Origin: Brevundimonas aurantiaca
GTDB lineage: Bacteria > Pseudomonadota > Alphaproteobacteria > Caulobacterales > Caulobacteraceae
NCBI RefSeq assembly: GCF_014199955.1
Contig: NZ_JACHOQ010000002.1
Span: 1 to 64,000 of the forward strand
Length of the DNA: 64,000 nucleotides
Direction: 5' to 3'
Shown: piece by piece, positions 28,457 to 37,784 of the stretch
Layout of the letters: each line of letters opens with the position of its first letter
How positions within the stretch are numbered: position 1 is the first letter of the stretch
Made by a program: the position numbers and the translations under genes
The notes under the pieces: generated by a model
Told to the model about the DNA's origin: nothing
Database searches by the model: none
The model's input: the letters and a program-made list of their open reading frames with translations, nothing else

Positions 28457-28783
28457 GTGGCCGAAATCGACGCGCGTTTTGAAGACGAGATGACTCCCGA
28501 GCGAAAGCAGAGGCTGGGCCGGATCCAGTTCCGGTGCTGGCGGCGGGGCTTCCGCGAGGCCGACATGGTGCTGGGGCCGTTCTCGGACCAGGTGGCGCCG
28601 ACCCTGACCGAGGCCGAGCTGGACGTGTTCGAGCGGCTGATCGACGAGGAAGACCAGTGGCTCTACGGTTGGATCATCGAGCGTGATCCGACGCCGCCGG
28701 AGTTCGAGACGCCGGTGATGGCCAAGGTGCGGGCCTTCATGCGCGAGCATGTGGCCGCCGAGGTCGGCAAGGGCATCGGCTGA
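28457..28783 (+). CDS. sdhE: Succinate dehydrogenase flavinylation/assembly factor
   Basis: 108 residues from GTG 28457, with GCAAGGA at about 28445-28451 as ribosome site; the reading frame is open further upstream but shows no family similarity there. The SdhE hallmark is RRGFREADMVLGPF, the Arg-Gly-containing motif that contacts the flavoprotein subunit, followed by LIDEEDQWLYGWI. It helps attach FAD to SdhA. The C-terminal extension is slightly longer than usual. The stop overlaps the mfd ATG (TGATG). Confidence 0.9.
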   Translation: MAEIDARFEDEMTPERKQRLGRIQFRCWRRGFREADMVLGPFSDQVAPTLTEAELDVFERLIDEEDQWLYGWIIERDPTPPEFETPVMAKVRAFMREHVAAEVGKGIG

Positions 28784-31700
28784 TGGATCAGCAGGTGACT
28801 GTGCACCGGACCGACGCCGATCTGGGCGGGGCGCCGGAAGGTCTGGACGCCCTGGTCGTCGCGGAGCGCGTCAAGGCCGACGGCGGCGTGGGGGTCTTTG
28901 TCGCGCGCGATTATCAGCGGGCCGGCGGCTTTGTTCAGGCGTTCCGCTTCTTCTCGCAAGATGTCGAAATTCTGGAATATCCGGCCTGGGACTGCCTGCC
29001 CTATGACCGGCTGAGCCCGACGGCGGGGATCGCCGCCCAGCGGATGGCGACCCTGACGCGCCTGGCCCAGCGCAAGACCGGCGACGCGCCCGTTCTGGTG
29101 GTCACGACGGTCGGTGCGGCCATGCAGAGGACGCCGCCGAAGTCGGTGACGACCCAGGCCGGGTTCGAGACCAGGGTCGGCCGCGATCTCGATATCGAGG
29201 CGCTGGAGCGGTACTTCGCCGCCAACGGCTATGTCCGGGCTTCGACTGTGTCGGAGCGGGGCGAGTTTGCTGTGCGGGGCGGGGTGGTGGACGTCTATCC
29301 GCCGGGCTTCGAGGAGCCGGTGCGGCTGGACATGTTCGGGTCCGAGCTGGAATCGATCCGCACCTTTGACCCCGAGACCCAGCGCTCTACCGGCCAGATG
29401 ACGGCGGTGGCCCTGGCGCCGGTGTCAGAGGCCCTGCTGGATGCGGACGCCATATCGCGCTTCCGCACCGGCTATCTGAAGCTGTTCGGCGCGCCGGGCG
29501 ACGATCCCCTGTATGCGACCATCAGCGAGGGCGCGCGGCGGCAGGGGATGGAGCAGTGGCTGCCGCTGTTCTACGAAAGGCTGGACAGCCTGTTCGACTA
29601 TCTGCCGGATCAGGCGCAGGTCTTTCTGGACAATCAGGCCGACAGCGCGCGCGCCGAGCGGTGGGATCTGATCGTCGACGCCTATGAGGCGCGGGCCGAG
29701 GCGGCCAAGGCGCAGAAAGGCAAGGGCGGGGGGCATGCGGCCGCCAATCGCGCCCTGCCGCCGCAGTGCCTCTATATGGACGCCGGCGACTGGAACCAGG
29801 CTCTGGCCGGCCGGTCGGTGCGGCGGCTCACGCCCTTTACGGGCGGGGGCGAAGACGCGGGCGGACGGCTGGGACGAACCTTCGCGGCCGAGCGATCACA
29901 GGACAGCGTCAACCTGTTCGAGGCGGTCGCGGCCCATGCCCAGGCGCTGAAGGCCGAGGGGCGTCGGGTGCTGTTCGCCTCGTGGACCGAGGGCTCGTCG
30001 GAGCGCCTGGCGACCCTTTTGGGCGACCACGGCCTGGATCATATCGTCGCCGTGCGCGACTGGGCCGATGTCCAGACCGCGCCCAAGGACCTGTATCTGC
30101 GGGGCGTCCTGCCGGTGGAGCACGGGTTCGTCACGGACGCGGTCGCGGTCATCTCCGAGACCGACATTCTGGGCGACCGGCTGGCTCGGCCGCGCAAGAA
30201 GCGTCGGGCCTCCAACTTCCTGGCCGAGGCCTCGGCCCTGACCACGGGCGACCTGGTGGTCCACCTGGATCACGGCATCGGGCGGTACGAGGGGCTGAAG
30301 ACGCTCGACATCCAGGAGGCGCCGCACGACTGCCTGGAGCTCTCGTACGCCGGTGACAGCAAACTCTATCTGCCGGTTGAAAACATTGATCTTCTGACCC
30401 GGTACGGCACGGACGCCGACGGGGTGCAGCTGGACAGGCTGGGCGGGGCGGGCTGGCAGGCGAGGAAGGCCAAGGCCAAGGAACGGCTGCGCGCCATGGC
30501 CGAGGGGCTGATCGCCCTGGCCGCCAAGCGGGCGCTGCGCGAGACGGAGGCGGTGACGCCGGCGCCGGGCCTGTTCGCCGAATTCTGCGCCCGCTTCCCC
30601 TATGAGGAGACGGACGACCAGCTGAACGCCATCGGCGACGTGCTGGAGGACCTGGGCAAGGGCACGCCGATGGATCGCCTGATCTGCGGCGACGTGGGCT
30701 TCGGCAAGACCGAGGTGGCGCTGCGCGCCGCCTTCGTCGTGGCCATGACCGGCAAACAGGTGGCGGTGGTGGCGCCGACAACCCTGCTGGCGCGCCAGCA
30801 CTACAAGACCTTCACCGAACGCTTCGCCGGCTGGCCGGTCAAGGTGCGCCAGCTGTCGCGGATGGTGACGGGCAAGGAGGCGACCGAAACGCGGGCGGGG
30901 CTGAAGGACGGCTCGGTCGAGATCGTCGTCGGCACCCATGCGGTCCTGGCCGAACAGGTCGGTTTCCGCGACCTGGGCCTGGTGATCGTGGACGAGGAGC
31001 AGCACTTCGGCGTCAAGCACAAGGAAAAGCTGAAGACCCTGCGCGCCGACGTCCATCTGCTGACCCTGACCGCCACCCCGATCCCGCGCACCCTGCAGAT
31101 GGCCCTGTCGGGCATTCGCGAGATGTCGATCATCGCCACCCCGCCGGTCGATCGCCTGGCGGTGCGGACCTATGTGACGCCCTGGGATCCGGTGCTGGTG
31201 CGCGAGGCCCTGCTGCGCGAGAAATATCGCGGCGGTCAGGCCTATTATGTCGCGCCGCGTCTGAAGGACCTGCCGGACATCGAGAAATTCCTGCGCGAGC
31301 AGGTCCCCGAGATCAAGTTCGTCGTCGGCCACGGCCAGATGTCGGCGACCCAGCTGGAGGAGGTGATGAGCGCCTTCTACGAGGGGGAGTACGACGTCCT
31401 GGTCTCGACCACCATCGTCGAGAGCGGGCTGGACATCCCGACGGCCAACACCCTGATCGTGCACCGGGCCGACATGTTCGGCCTGGCGCAGCTGTACCAG
31501 ATCCGGGGCCGGGTGGGCCGGTCCAAGGCGCGGGCCTTCGCCTATCTGACCACCGATCCGGTCAAGCCGATGACCCTGTCGGCCGAGCGGCGTCTGCAGG
31601 TGCTGCAGTCGCTGGACAATCTGGGCGCCGGCTTCCAGCTGGCCAGCCACGACCTGGACCAGCGCGGCGGCGGCAATCTGCTGGGCGACGAACAGTCGGG

Positions 31701-32250
31701 CCATATCCGCGAGGTCGGGGTCGAGCTTTACCAGCAGATGCTGGAGGACGCGGTCGCCGAACTGCGCGAGAAGGGCGAGGGGCTGAATGTGGATCGCGGC
31801 TGGTCGCCGTCGATCAACGTCGGCGCTTCCGTCCTGATTCCAGAGGACTACGTGCCGGACCTGAACGTCCGTCTCAGCCTGTATCGCCGCCTGTCCGACG
31901 CCGAACAGGCCGAGGATCGTGAAGCCCTGGCCGCCGAACTGATCGACCGGTTCGGGCCCCTGCCGGACGAGGCGCAGCAGCTGCTGAAGATCGTCGGCGT
32001 CAAGGCCAACTGTCGCCGGGCCTGTATCGAGAAGATCGACATTGGGCCGCGCGGCGCGGTGCTGACCCTGCGCGACAACAGCTTCCCCAATCCGGTCGGA
32101 CTGGTCGGCCTGATCCAGAAGAACCACGCCTTCTGGAAGATCCGGCCGGATCAGAAGATCGTCGTGACGGGGGACTGGCCGACGGCCGAGGACCGGCTGA
32201 AGGTGGCGGAGCGGATCACGGCCGATCTGGCGCGGGTGGCGGGGGCGTAA
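28783..32250 (+). CDS. mfd: Transcription-repair coupling factor
   Basis: 1155 residues. The UvrB-homology region (about 1-350) is followed by the RNA polymerase-interaction domain (LTTGDLVVHLDHGIGRYEGL, VENIDLLTRYG). The helicase motor follows with GDVGFGKTEVALRAAF, VIVDEEQHFGVKHKE, TATPIPRTLQMAL, STTIVESGLDIP and QIRGRVGRSKARAFAY, and a C-terminal TRCF domain. Mfd removes stalled RNA polymerase and recruits UvrA. It starts within the sdhE stop and runs convergently into popA with only 4 bp between. Confidence 0.97.
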   Translation: MDQQVTVHRTDADLGGAPEGLDALVVAERVKADGGVGVFVARDYQRAGGFVQAFRFFSQDVEILEYPAWDCLPYDRLSPTAGIAAQRMATLTRLAQRKTGDAPVLVVTTVGAAMQRTPPKSVTTQAGFETRVGRDLDIEALERYFAANGYVRASTVSERGEFAVRGGVVDVYPPGFEEPVRLDMFGSELESIRTFDPETQRSTGQMTAVALAPVSEALLDADAISRFRTGYLKLFGAPGDDPLYATISEGARRQGMEQWLPLFYERLDSLFDYLPDQAQVFLDNQADSARAERWDLIVDAYEARAEAAKAQKGKGGGHAAANRALPPQCLYMDAGDWNQALAGRSVRRLTPFTGGGEDAGGRLGRTFAAERSQDSVNLFEAVAAHAQALKAEGRRVLFASWTEGSSERLATLLGDHGLDHIVAVRDWADVQTAPKDLYLRGVLPVEHGFVTDAVAVISETDILGDRLARPRKKRRASNFLAEASALTTGDLVVHLDHGIGRYEGLKTLDIQEAPHDCLELSYAGDSKLYLPVENIDLLTRYGTDADGVQLDRLGGAGWQARKAKAKERLRAMAEGLIALAAKRALRETEAVTPAPGLFAEFCARFPYEETDDQLNAIGDVLEDLGKGTPMDRLICGDVGFGKTEVALRAAFVVAMTGKQVAVVAPTTLLARQHYKTFTERFAGWPVKVRQLSRMVTGKEATETRAGLKDGSVEIVVGTHAVLAEQVGFRDLGLVIVDEEQHFGVKHKEKLKTLRADVHLLTLTATPIPRTLQMALSGIREMSIIATPPVDRLAVRTYVTPWDPVLVREALLREKYRGGQAYYVAPRLKDLPDIEKFLREQVPEIKFVVGHGQMSATQLEEVMSAFYEGEYDVLVSTTIVESGLDIPTANTLIVHRADMFGLAQLYQIRGRVGRSKARAFAYLTTDPVKPMTLSAERRLQVLQSLDNLGAGFQLASHDLDQRGGGNLLGDEQSGHIREVGVELYQQMLEDAVAELREKGEGLNVDRGWSPSINVGASVLIPEDYVPDLNVRLSLYRRLSDAEQAEDREALAAELIDRFGPLPDEAQQLLKIVGVKANCRRACIEKIDIGPRGAVLTLRDNSFPNPVGLVGLIQKNHAFWKIRPDQKIVVTGDWPTAEDRLKVAERITADLARVAGA

Positions 32251-32254
32251 GGCC

Positions 32255-33562
32255 CTAGCGCACCTTGTCGAACAGGTCGGCGGAGGCGCGTTCCAGCAGG
32301 GCGCCGGCGGATTCGCCAGGGCGCATTTCGGCGGCGCCGACGTCGAATTCGGCGACGAAGGGCGAGCGGTCGGGGCCGGCGTCGAAGGCGGTGCAGCCGA
32401 TGACGGCGGCGATCCGTTCGGCGGCCAGGCGAGCGGCCTCGCCGCGCGCGGCGGGCAGGGCCAGGGCGAAGACCTCCTTGGCCAGACGGGCCGGCGTATC
32501 CTCGACCCGAACCAGGCGCGAGACCATGGCGCCGATCTGGGGCATGGCCCGGTCCAGCCAGCCGCCCTGGCGCGCCCAGGTGACGGGCTCGGTCTCGCGC
32601 ACCCTGAGAACGCAGACGGACAGGGAACGTTTGCGAACGCGAGACGCCTCGGCGACCCGACCCAGGTGGGCGGCGAAGAGTTCGGGCGTGAACAGGCCGG
32701 TCGAGGCGTCCATCAGGTCCAGACTGCGGACCGAATCCAGCGCCTTTCTGATGGTCAGGTGGCGGCGGTGGGCGCCGGCCATGGCCAGGACCCGCTCCGC
32801 CGTCTCCTGCTCCGGCGTTTCGGTCGAGGCGACGTCGGCGAAGCCCCGATTGAACAGTTCGTTCAGGCTGATTTCGTCGGCGCCACGCAGATAGAGCATC
32901 AGCGGGATATGATACAGGCGCGTGTTGCGCTTCATGCCTGCGGCGATCGACAGGGCGGGGGTGTGGTCCTTGGCGCCCCACAGTATGGCGGCGTCGAACA
33001 GGGTCTCATGCAGATAGTCGAAGGCGGTGTAGGGGGTGGGCGCCGCCACCACCTCGGCGCCCGCAGAGGTCAAGGCGTTGGACAGGGCCAGGAAGCGACG
33101 GTCCGCAACCCCCGCCGCCAGGATCCGCAGAGGCGCCGCCGCGCCGGGGTCGGCGGCCAGGCTGATGCCGCGCAGGCCGAAGGTGGCGACCCGCAGGTGA
33201 AACTCTTCCTCGGCGATGGCGGCGCGGCCGAGCTGTTCGAGACGAAGGGCGGCCTGGGCCGGGTGCGGCGGAACCGACATGGCGACATCGGCGCCCTCGA
33301 CCGAGTCGGGGGCTGCGCCGACCACCATGATGGGCAGGCGGCGCGGTTGGGCCGCCGCGCGCAGTCGGACCGCCGCGTCCGGCGTCAGGGAATCGTAGTC
33401 GATCACGGCGGCTTCGAGCGGCAGGTCCTGAAGCGTCGCCTCGGCCGAGCCGACATCGCGGGCGGTGACGGTGGTCCAGCCAAGCGCGTCCAGGCCGGCG
33501 GCGAGCGGCCCGATACGGGCGTCATGAGCCGCCAGGATCAAAACGCGCGCGTCGAAAGCCAA
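32255..33562 (-). CDS. popA: PopA-like c-di-GMP effector (receiver-like domains plus degenerate GGDEF)
   Basis: About 435 residues from a TTG near 33562, chosen for GGGGAGGG upstream; a more distal ATG at 33631 adds 23 unlikely residues. Two receiver-like domains lie in front (about 1-130 and 140-280) without the full acidic pocket. A GGDEF-type domain follows, opening DLMDASTGLFTPELF. Its active-site loop reads AKEVF instead of GGDEF, so cyclase activity is not expected. The inhibitory-site motif RxxD is kept as RVED just before it, at about residues 352-355. This combination and the size match Caulobacter PopA, which binds c-di-GMP and brings RcdA and CtrA to the pole for ClpXP degradation. 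It is convergent with mfd. Confidence 0.72.
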   Translation of the reverse strand: MAFDARVLILAAHDARIGPLAAGLDALGWTTVTARDVGSAEATLQDLPLEAAVIDYDSLTPDAAVRLRAAAQPRRLPIMVVGAAPDSVEGADVAMSVPPHPAQAALRLEQLGRAAIAEEEFHLRVATFGLRGISLAADPGAAAPLRILAAGVADRRFLALSNALTSAGAEVVAAPTPYTAFDYLHETLFDAAILWGAKDHTPALSIAAGMKRNTRLYHIPLMLYLRGADEISLNELFNRGFADVASTETPEQETAERVLAMAGAHRRHLTIRKALDSVRSLDLMDASTGLFTPELFAAHLGRVAEASRVRKRSLSVCVLRVRETEPVTWARQGGWLDRAMPQIGAMVSRLVRVEDTPARLAKEVFALALPAARGEAARLAAERIAAVIGCTAFDAGPDRSPFVAEFDVGAAEMRPGESAGALLERASADLFDKVR

Positions 33563-33738
33563 GCCAGTCCCTCCCCATTGGTCGCTGGGGCCATAGCCGC
33601 ATGCGAGGCGGACCACCATAGCGCGACGCATTTTATAAAGGACTATCGCCTTCGCAGGCCGCCCTCAAAGGCAGGTGCGTCGACAGGGCTTTTCCCCGTT
33701 CCAGAATCCTTTAAGTCTAGGGGTTTGTTGTAACGGTT

Positions 33739-34710
33739 GTGGGGACCGGATTGAGCGATCAGCTGACCCGATCGGTTCTGAAGGCGCCCGGCTTCTGGGG
33801 CGGTCTGGCCGTGCGCGCCTTCACCCGCAGCTGGGGCCGGGACGTCATGCTCTACACGGGGGGCGTTTCCTTCTTCGCCCTTCTGGCCGTCTTTCCGGCC
33901 ATCGCCATCCTGATCGGCGTCTATAAGCTGGGCCTGTCGATCAATGAGGTCAGCGCCCAGGCCGCCGCCCTGTCCGACCTGTTGCCGCGCGCGGCCCAGA
34001 CCATATTTCACGACGAGATCGCCCGGTTGGCCAAGGCTTCCGCCCGGACCGTCTCGGCCCAGAGCGCCTTCGCCCTGTTCGTCGGCGCCTACGCCGCCCA
34101 TCGAGGATTCAAGGCGTTGCTGGCGGGACTTAATCTCATTCACGATGAGACTGAGCCTCACGGCTTCTTCAAATTCAATCTACTGGCCTTTTTCGTCGCC
34201 ATATTCGCCTTCGCCCTGTTCACCGTCGTGTCCGGCGCCGTGGTGACGGCGCGGATTCTGGCCCATGCCGCCTCGCCGGGGGCGAGGGGGGACAATGCGG
34301 GTCTGATGCCGCTCGACGCCCTGCTGCCCGCCCTGGGCCTGGTGGTGGGGCTGACGTTGCTCTATCGCTACGCCATGAGTCACCGGACGCCGGTGGCCTG
34401 GCTGCCGTCGATCACCGGAGGGCTGGTGGCCACCCTGATGTCGGTGGTCTCATCCTGGCTCTGCGCCATCTATGTCGAACAGATCGCGCCTCTGGGAGCG
34501 ACCTATGGCTCGGTCGGGGCCGTGGTGGTTTTGCTGATCTGGCTGTCCTGGAACGTCAACGCCATCTTCTACGGCGGCGCCTTCGCGACCGAGATGGAGA
34601 TCGCCGCCGGGGCCGAGAGGGCGGAACAGGCGCGCAGGGCCTCCGCCGCGGCGGATGTGGTCGATCTGTCGGAACGGCGGGCCAGCCGCCGCACGCGGTC
34701 GCGGACCTAG
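33739..34710 (+). CDS. YihY/UPF0761 (BrkB-like) inner-membrane protein
   Basis: 323 residues, GTG start. Six hydrophobic segments are visible, with the family motif FTRSWGRDVMLYTGGVSFFALLAVFP near residue 30 and the later YGSVGAVVVLLIWLSWNVNAIFYGGAF near residue 260. BrkB/YihY proteins are conserved but their transport function is unsettled. The tail is charged (VDLSERRASRRTRSRT). It converges with the TusA-like gene 10 bp away. Confidence 0.85.
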   Translation: MGTGLSDQLTRSVLKAPGFWGGLAVRAFTRSWGRDVMLYTGGVSFFALLAVFPAIAILIGVYKLGLSINEVSAQAAALSDLLPRAAQTIFHDEIARLAKASARTVSAQSAFALFVGAYAAHRGFKALLAGLNLIHDETEPHGFFKFNLLAFFVAIFAFALFTVVSGAVVTARILAHAASPGARGDNAGLMPLDALLPALGLVVGLTLLYRYAMSHRTPVAWLPSITGGLVATLMSVVSSWLCAIYVEQIAPLGATYGSVGAVVVLLIWLSWNVNAIFYGGAFATEMEIAAGAERAEQARRASAAADVVDLSERRASRRTRSRT

Positions 34711-34720
34711 GGTCGAAAAC

Positions 34721-34948
34721 TCAGCCCGCTTCGACCAGAAGGCGCAGGACGCCGTCGACCTCTTCGATCGAAATCACGCGGCCCTGCTTCTGAGCCATCA
34801 GAAACGGCGCGTCGATGCGCGCCATAGGGTCGGTCGCCAGAAGGACGAAACGGGCGCCGGCCGCCGCCCCGGCCATGGCCTTTTGCAGCCTGAGGCTGGG
34901 CGCCGGGCAGCGGTGGCCTCGGGCGTCGACGACGACGGGTTCGGTCAC
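34721..34948 (-). CDS. TusA/SirA-family sulfur carrier-like protein
   Basis: 75 residues. The N-terminal motif DARGHRCPAPSLRLQKAM contains the CPxP signature with the sulfur-carrying cysteine, followed by FVLLATDPMARIDAPFLM, as in TusA. In other bacteria TusA passes persulfide sulfur in tRNA thiolation and cofactor synthesis. Here it overlaps the start/stop of the PncC-type gene by four bases (ATGA), which suggests co-translation rather than a known shared pathway. Confidence 0.85.
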   Translation of the reverse strand: MTEPVVVDARGHRCPAPSLRLQKAMAGAAAGARFVLLATDPMARIDAPFLMAQKQGRVISIEEVDGVLRLLVEAG

Positions 34949-35436
34949 GATGCGGCTCGCTCCGCCAACATCTCCAAGGCGACCCTGAGCGCCGCCATCC
35001 GGACCGCGTCGCGCCCCAGATCGCCGAACCGCTCCATCCTGTGGACCAGCCCGCCCGGACCCACGGCCGCGAAATGGACCAGGCCGACCGGCTTGTCCGG
35101 GCCGCCGCCGCCCGGCCCCGCAATTCCGGTGACGGAGACGCTGACGCTCGCGTTCGACTGGGCTGCGGCGCCTTCGGCCATGGCGCGGGCCGTCGGCTCG
35201 GAGACGGCGCCGTGGGCGATCAGGGTCGCCTCCGGCACGCCCAACATCTGTTGCTTGGCGGCGTTGCTGTAGGTGACGAAGCCGCGATCCAGAACCGCGG
35301 AGGAGCCGGGGACGGCCGTCAGGGCGGCGGAGACCAGGCCGCCGGTGCAGCTTTCCGCCGTGGCGATCATCAGTCCCCGCTCGGCCGCGGTTGCGACGAT
35401 CTGTTGCGCCAGTCGCAGGATGTCTTGTGAGAACAT
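34945..35436 (-). CDS. pncC: CinA C-terminal domain protein, probable nicotinamide-nucleotide amidohydrolase
   Basis: 163 residues from ATG 35436, which fits the family start (MFSQDILRLAQQIV); a 14-codon upstream extension is open but not typical. The catalytic motif is IATAESCTGGLVSAAL, followed by GFVTYSNAAKQQMLGV and VTGIAGPGGGGPDKPVGLV. The stand-alone domain converts NMN to NaMN and ammonia in pyridine-nucleotide salvage. It is divergent from the spermidine-synthase-like gene, with 40 bp between the starts. Confidence 0.85.
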   Translation of the reverse strand: MFSQDILRLAQQIVATAAERGLMIATAESCTGGLVSAALTAVPGSSAVLDRGFVTYSNAAKQQMLGVPEATLIAHGAVSEPTARAMAEGAAAQSNASVSVSVTGIAGPGGGGPDKPVGLVHFAAVGPGGLVHRMERFGDLGRDAVRMAALRVALEMLAERAAS

Positions 35437-35476
35437 GCGCTTTCCATAGGCCGCGAGTCCCGCTCTAACCAGCACC

Positions 35477-37774
35477 ATGACCGATGTGGTTCAAGCCAAA
35501 AGCGCGGCGCGCCCGAACCCTGGGCGGCTCACGCCTCTCCTGTTCGCGCTGGCCGTCTTCACCTCGGCTTGTCTGGTCTTCGTGGTTCAGCCGATGGCGA
35601 CCAAGCTGATCCTGCCCAGCCTGGGCGGATCGCCGTCGGTGTGGAACGCCGCCATGGTCTTCTTCCAGACCGCGCTGCTGGCCGGCTACGGCTACGCCCA
35701 CGTCCTGCAGCGCATCGGGTCGATGCGGCTTCAGGTGCTGGTTCATCTGGCGCTTCTGCTGGCCGCAGGCCTGTCTTTGCCCCTGCGGATCAGCGGCGTC
35801 CTGGGCGATCCCGATCCAAACGCGCCCACGGCCTGGCTTCTGGCGACCCTGACCCTCTCGATCGGGGCCCCCTTCGCCATTCTTTCGGCCACCGCGCCCC
35901 TGCTTCAAGCCTGGTATGCGCGGGCGCGGGCGGGCCAGGCGGACGCGAAGAACCCCTATGTCCTCTATGCCGCTTCGAACCTGGGCAGTTTTCTGGCCCT
36001 GCTGGCCTATCCGGTCCTGATCGAACCCCTGGCCAGTCTTTCGCTCCAGCGCCTGGGCTGGAGCCTGGGCTATGGTCTGTTCCTGGTGATGGTCGCCGGC
36101 CTGGGCGCCCTGGCCTGGTCCGGCCGCGGGGTCCGAACGGGTGCGGCGGCAGAGCCCGCGCCCCTGGAGGCGGGGCCGCTGATCGCCTGGCGCGAGAAGG
36201 GGTTGCTGATCCTGCTGGCGGCCGTTCCGTCGAGCCTGATGCTGGGTGTGACGGCGCATCTGTCGACCGACGTGGCCTCTGCGCCCTTCCTCTGGGTCAT
36301 TCCTCTGGCCCTCTATCTGCTGACCTTTGTCATCGCCTTTCAGAACCGACCGGTCCTGCCGCTCCCCCTGACGCTGGCGATCCAGGCGGGGGTGCTGGCG
36401 GCCGGCTGCGCCCTGGTCGCCTTTCGGACCACGGAGTGGCTGTTCGTCTTCGTCGTCAATCTGACAGCCTTCTTCTTCTGCGCCCTGATGTGCCATCAGC
36501 GGATGGCCGAGCGGCGTCCTGCGCCGGGCCGGCTGACGGAATTCTATCTGCTGCTGTCGCTGGGCGGCGTCCTGGGCGGCGTCTTCAACGCCCTGATTGC
36601 GCCCCTGATCTTCAACATGGTCTGGGAATATCCGCTGGCGCTGGTCGCCGTCGGCCTTTTGCGGCCATGGGGCGAAGGCGAGGTGCGGCGATGGGAGATC
36701 ATCGCCTGTGTGATCGGGGGCCTGGTCGCCCTTGCCGGACCGCTGGGTCTGGCCCTGGTGCGCTACGCCCCCGACATTCGCGCGGTCGTCCCGGACGCCG
36801 AACTGGTGCGGATCGCCCAGGCGGTGATCGGCGTCGCCGCCCTGTTCGCCTTCCTGCTGAGGGACCGGGCGATCATGTTCACCGTCGTTCTGGGAGCCAT
36901 GGTCTGGTCCGGCTACCATGTCGCGCGGGGCTATGACTGGGCCCTGACGGAGCGCAGCTTCTTCGGGGTCATGCGTGTGGCCGATACCGACGTCGCGGGT
37001 CTGGGGGGACCGGTTCATGTGCTGATGCACGGCACCACCCTGCACGGCGCCCAGGCGCAGTCGGAACCGCACCGTTGCTCGCCAACCCTCTATTACGCCA
37101 CGGCGACGCCTCTGGGGCAGGCGGCCCTGATGGCCCAGGCGCACCGGCCGGACGGCGCCCGGATCGGGGTCGTGGGCCAGGGCTCGGGGGCCATGGCGGC
37201 CTATAAGCGCCGCCAGGACCAGATGAGCTTTTTCGAGATCGACCCGATGGTGGATAGGCTGTCGCGCGATCCGCGCTGGTTCAGCTTCATCAATGGTTGC
37301 GCCGAAGGACCGATCCGGACGGTGCTGGGCGACGCCCGACTGACCATGGCGCGGGAGGCCGCCGGTTCCTATGACCTGCTGATCATCGACGCCTTCAGCT
37401 CCGACGCCGTACCGACCCATCTGCTGACCCAGGAGGCCATCGCCGGCTATCTGCGGCTTTTGAAGCCGGACGGGGTGGTGGTGCTGCACCTGTCCAACCG
37501 CAATCTGGACATCACCCTGCCGGCCGAGGCGGCGGCCGCGGCCCTGGGGGCGCCGGCTCTTCACCAGATTTATCGGGAACGGTCGGACGCGCCGCTGATG
37601 GCGGAATCCTCGACCGAGGCTCTGGTGATCGGCAAGAGCGAAGCGGCCCTGGCGCCCTATCGCGAAGATCCGCGCTGGCGCAGGCTGTCGCCCACGGAGG
37701 TGCGGCCGTGGACGGACGACTACGTGAACCTGTTCGGAGCCCTGGTGCGGCAGATGCGGCTGGCCGCGCGCTGA
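35477..37774 (+). CDS. Fused membrane transporter-like and spermidine-synthase-like protein
   Basis: 765 residues. About twelve to fourteen membrane helices occupy residues 15-490 (start FALAVFTSACLVFVVQPMATKLILP). A Rossmann-type aminopropyltransferase/methyltransferase-like domain follows, with IGVVGQGSGAMAAYKRRQDQ, the acidic residue in MSFFEIDPMVD, and YDLLIIDAFSSDAVPTHLLT. Such fused proteins are annotated as 'fused MFS/spermidine synthase'. Their polyamine-synthetic activity is unproven, and the catalytic-loop sequence DAFSSD differs from that of true spermidine synthases. It runs toward ispDF, 10 bp apart and convergent. Confidence 0.78.
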   Translation: MTDVVQAKSAARPNPGRLTPLLFALAVFTSACLVFVVQPMATKLILPSLGGSPSVWNAAMVFFQTALLAGYGYAHVLQRIGSMRLQVLVHLALLLAAGLSLPLRISGVLGDPDPNAPTAWLLATLTLSIGAPFAILSATAPLLQAWYARARAGQADAKNPYVLYAASNLGSFLALLAYPVLIEPLASLSLQRLGWSLGYGLFLVMVAGLGALAWSGRGVRTGAAAEPAPLEAGPLIAWREKGLLILLAAVPSSLMLGVTAHLSTDVASAPFLWVIPLALYLLTFVIAFQNRPVLPLPLTLAIQAGVLAAGCALVAFRTTEWLFVFVVNLTAFFFCALMCHQRMAERRPAPGRLTEFYLLLSLGGVLGGVFNALIAPLIFNMVWEYPLALVAVGLLRPWGEGEVRRWEIIACVIGGLVALAGPLGLALVRYAPDIRAVVPDAELVRIAQAVIGVAALFAFLLRDRAIMFTVVLGAMVWSGYHVARGYDWALTERSFFGVMRVADTDVAGLGGPVHVLMHGTTLHGAQAQSEPHRCSPTLYYATATPLGQAALMAQAHRPDGARIGVVGQGSGAMAAYKRRQDQMSFFEIDPMVDRLSRDPRWFSFINGCAEGPIRTVLGDARLTMAREAAGSYDLLIIDAFSSDAVPTHLLTQEAIAGYLRLLKPDGVVVLHLSNRNLDITLPAEAAAAALGAPALHQIYRERSDAPLMAESSTEALVIGKSEAALAPYREDPRWRRLSPTEVRPWTDDYVNLFGALVRQMRLAAR

Positions 37775-37784
37775 AGGCGCCGGA

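Noticed and set aside
29896..32127. 743-codon open frame on the minus strand
   Set aside because: It lies antisense to mfd, its codons are rich in Gln/Arg/His/Asp from the GC-rich complement, and no motif is visible. It is a shadow of mfd.
35465..37564. 699-codon open frame on the minus strand
   Set aside because: Antisense to the spermidine-synthase-like gene; Gln/Gly/Arg-rich composition without motifs.
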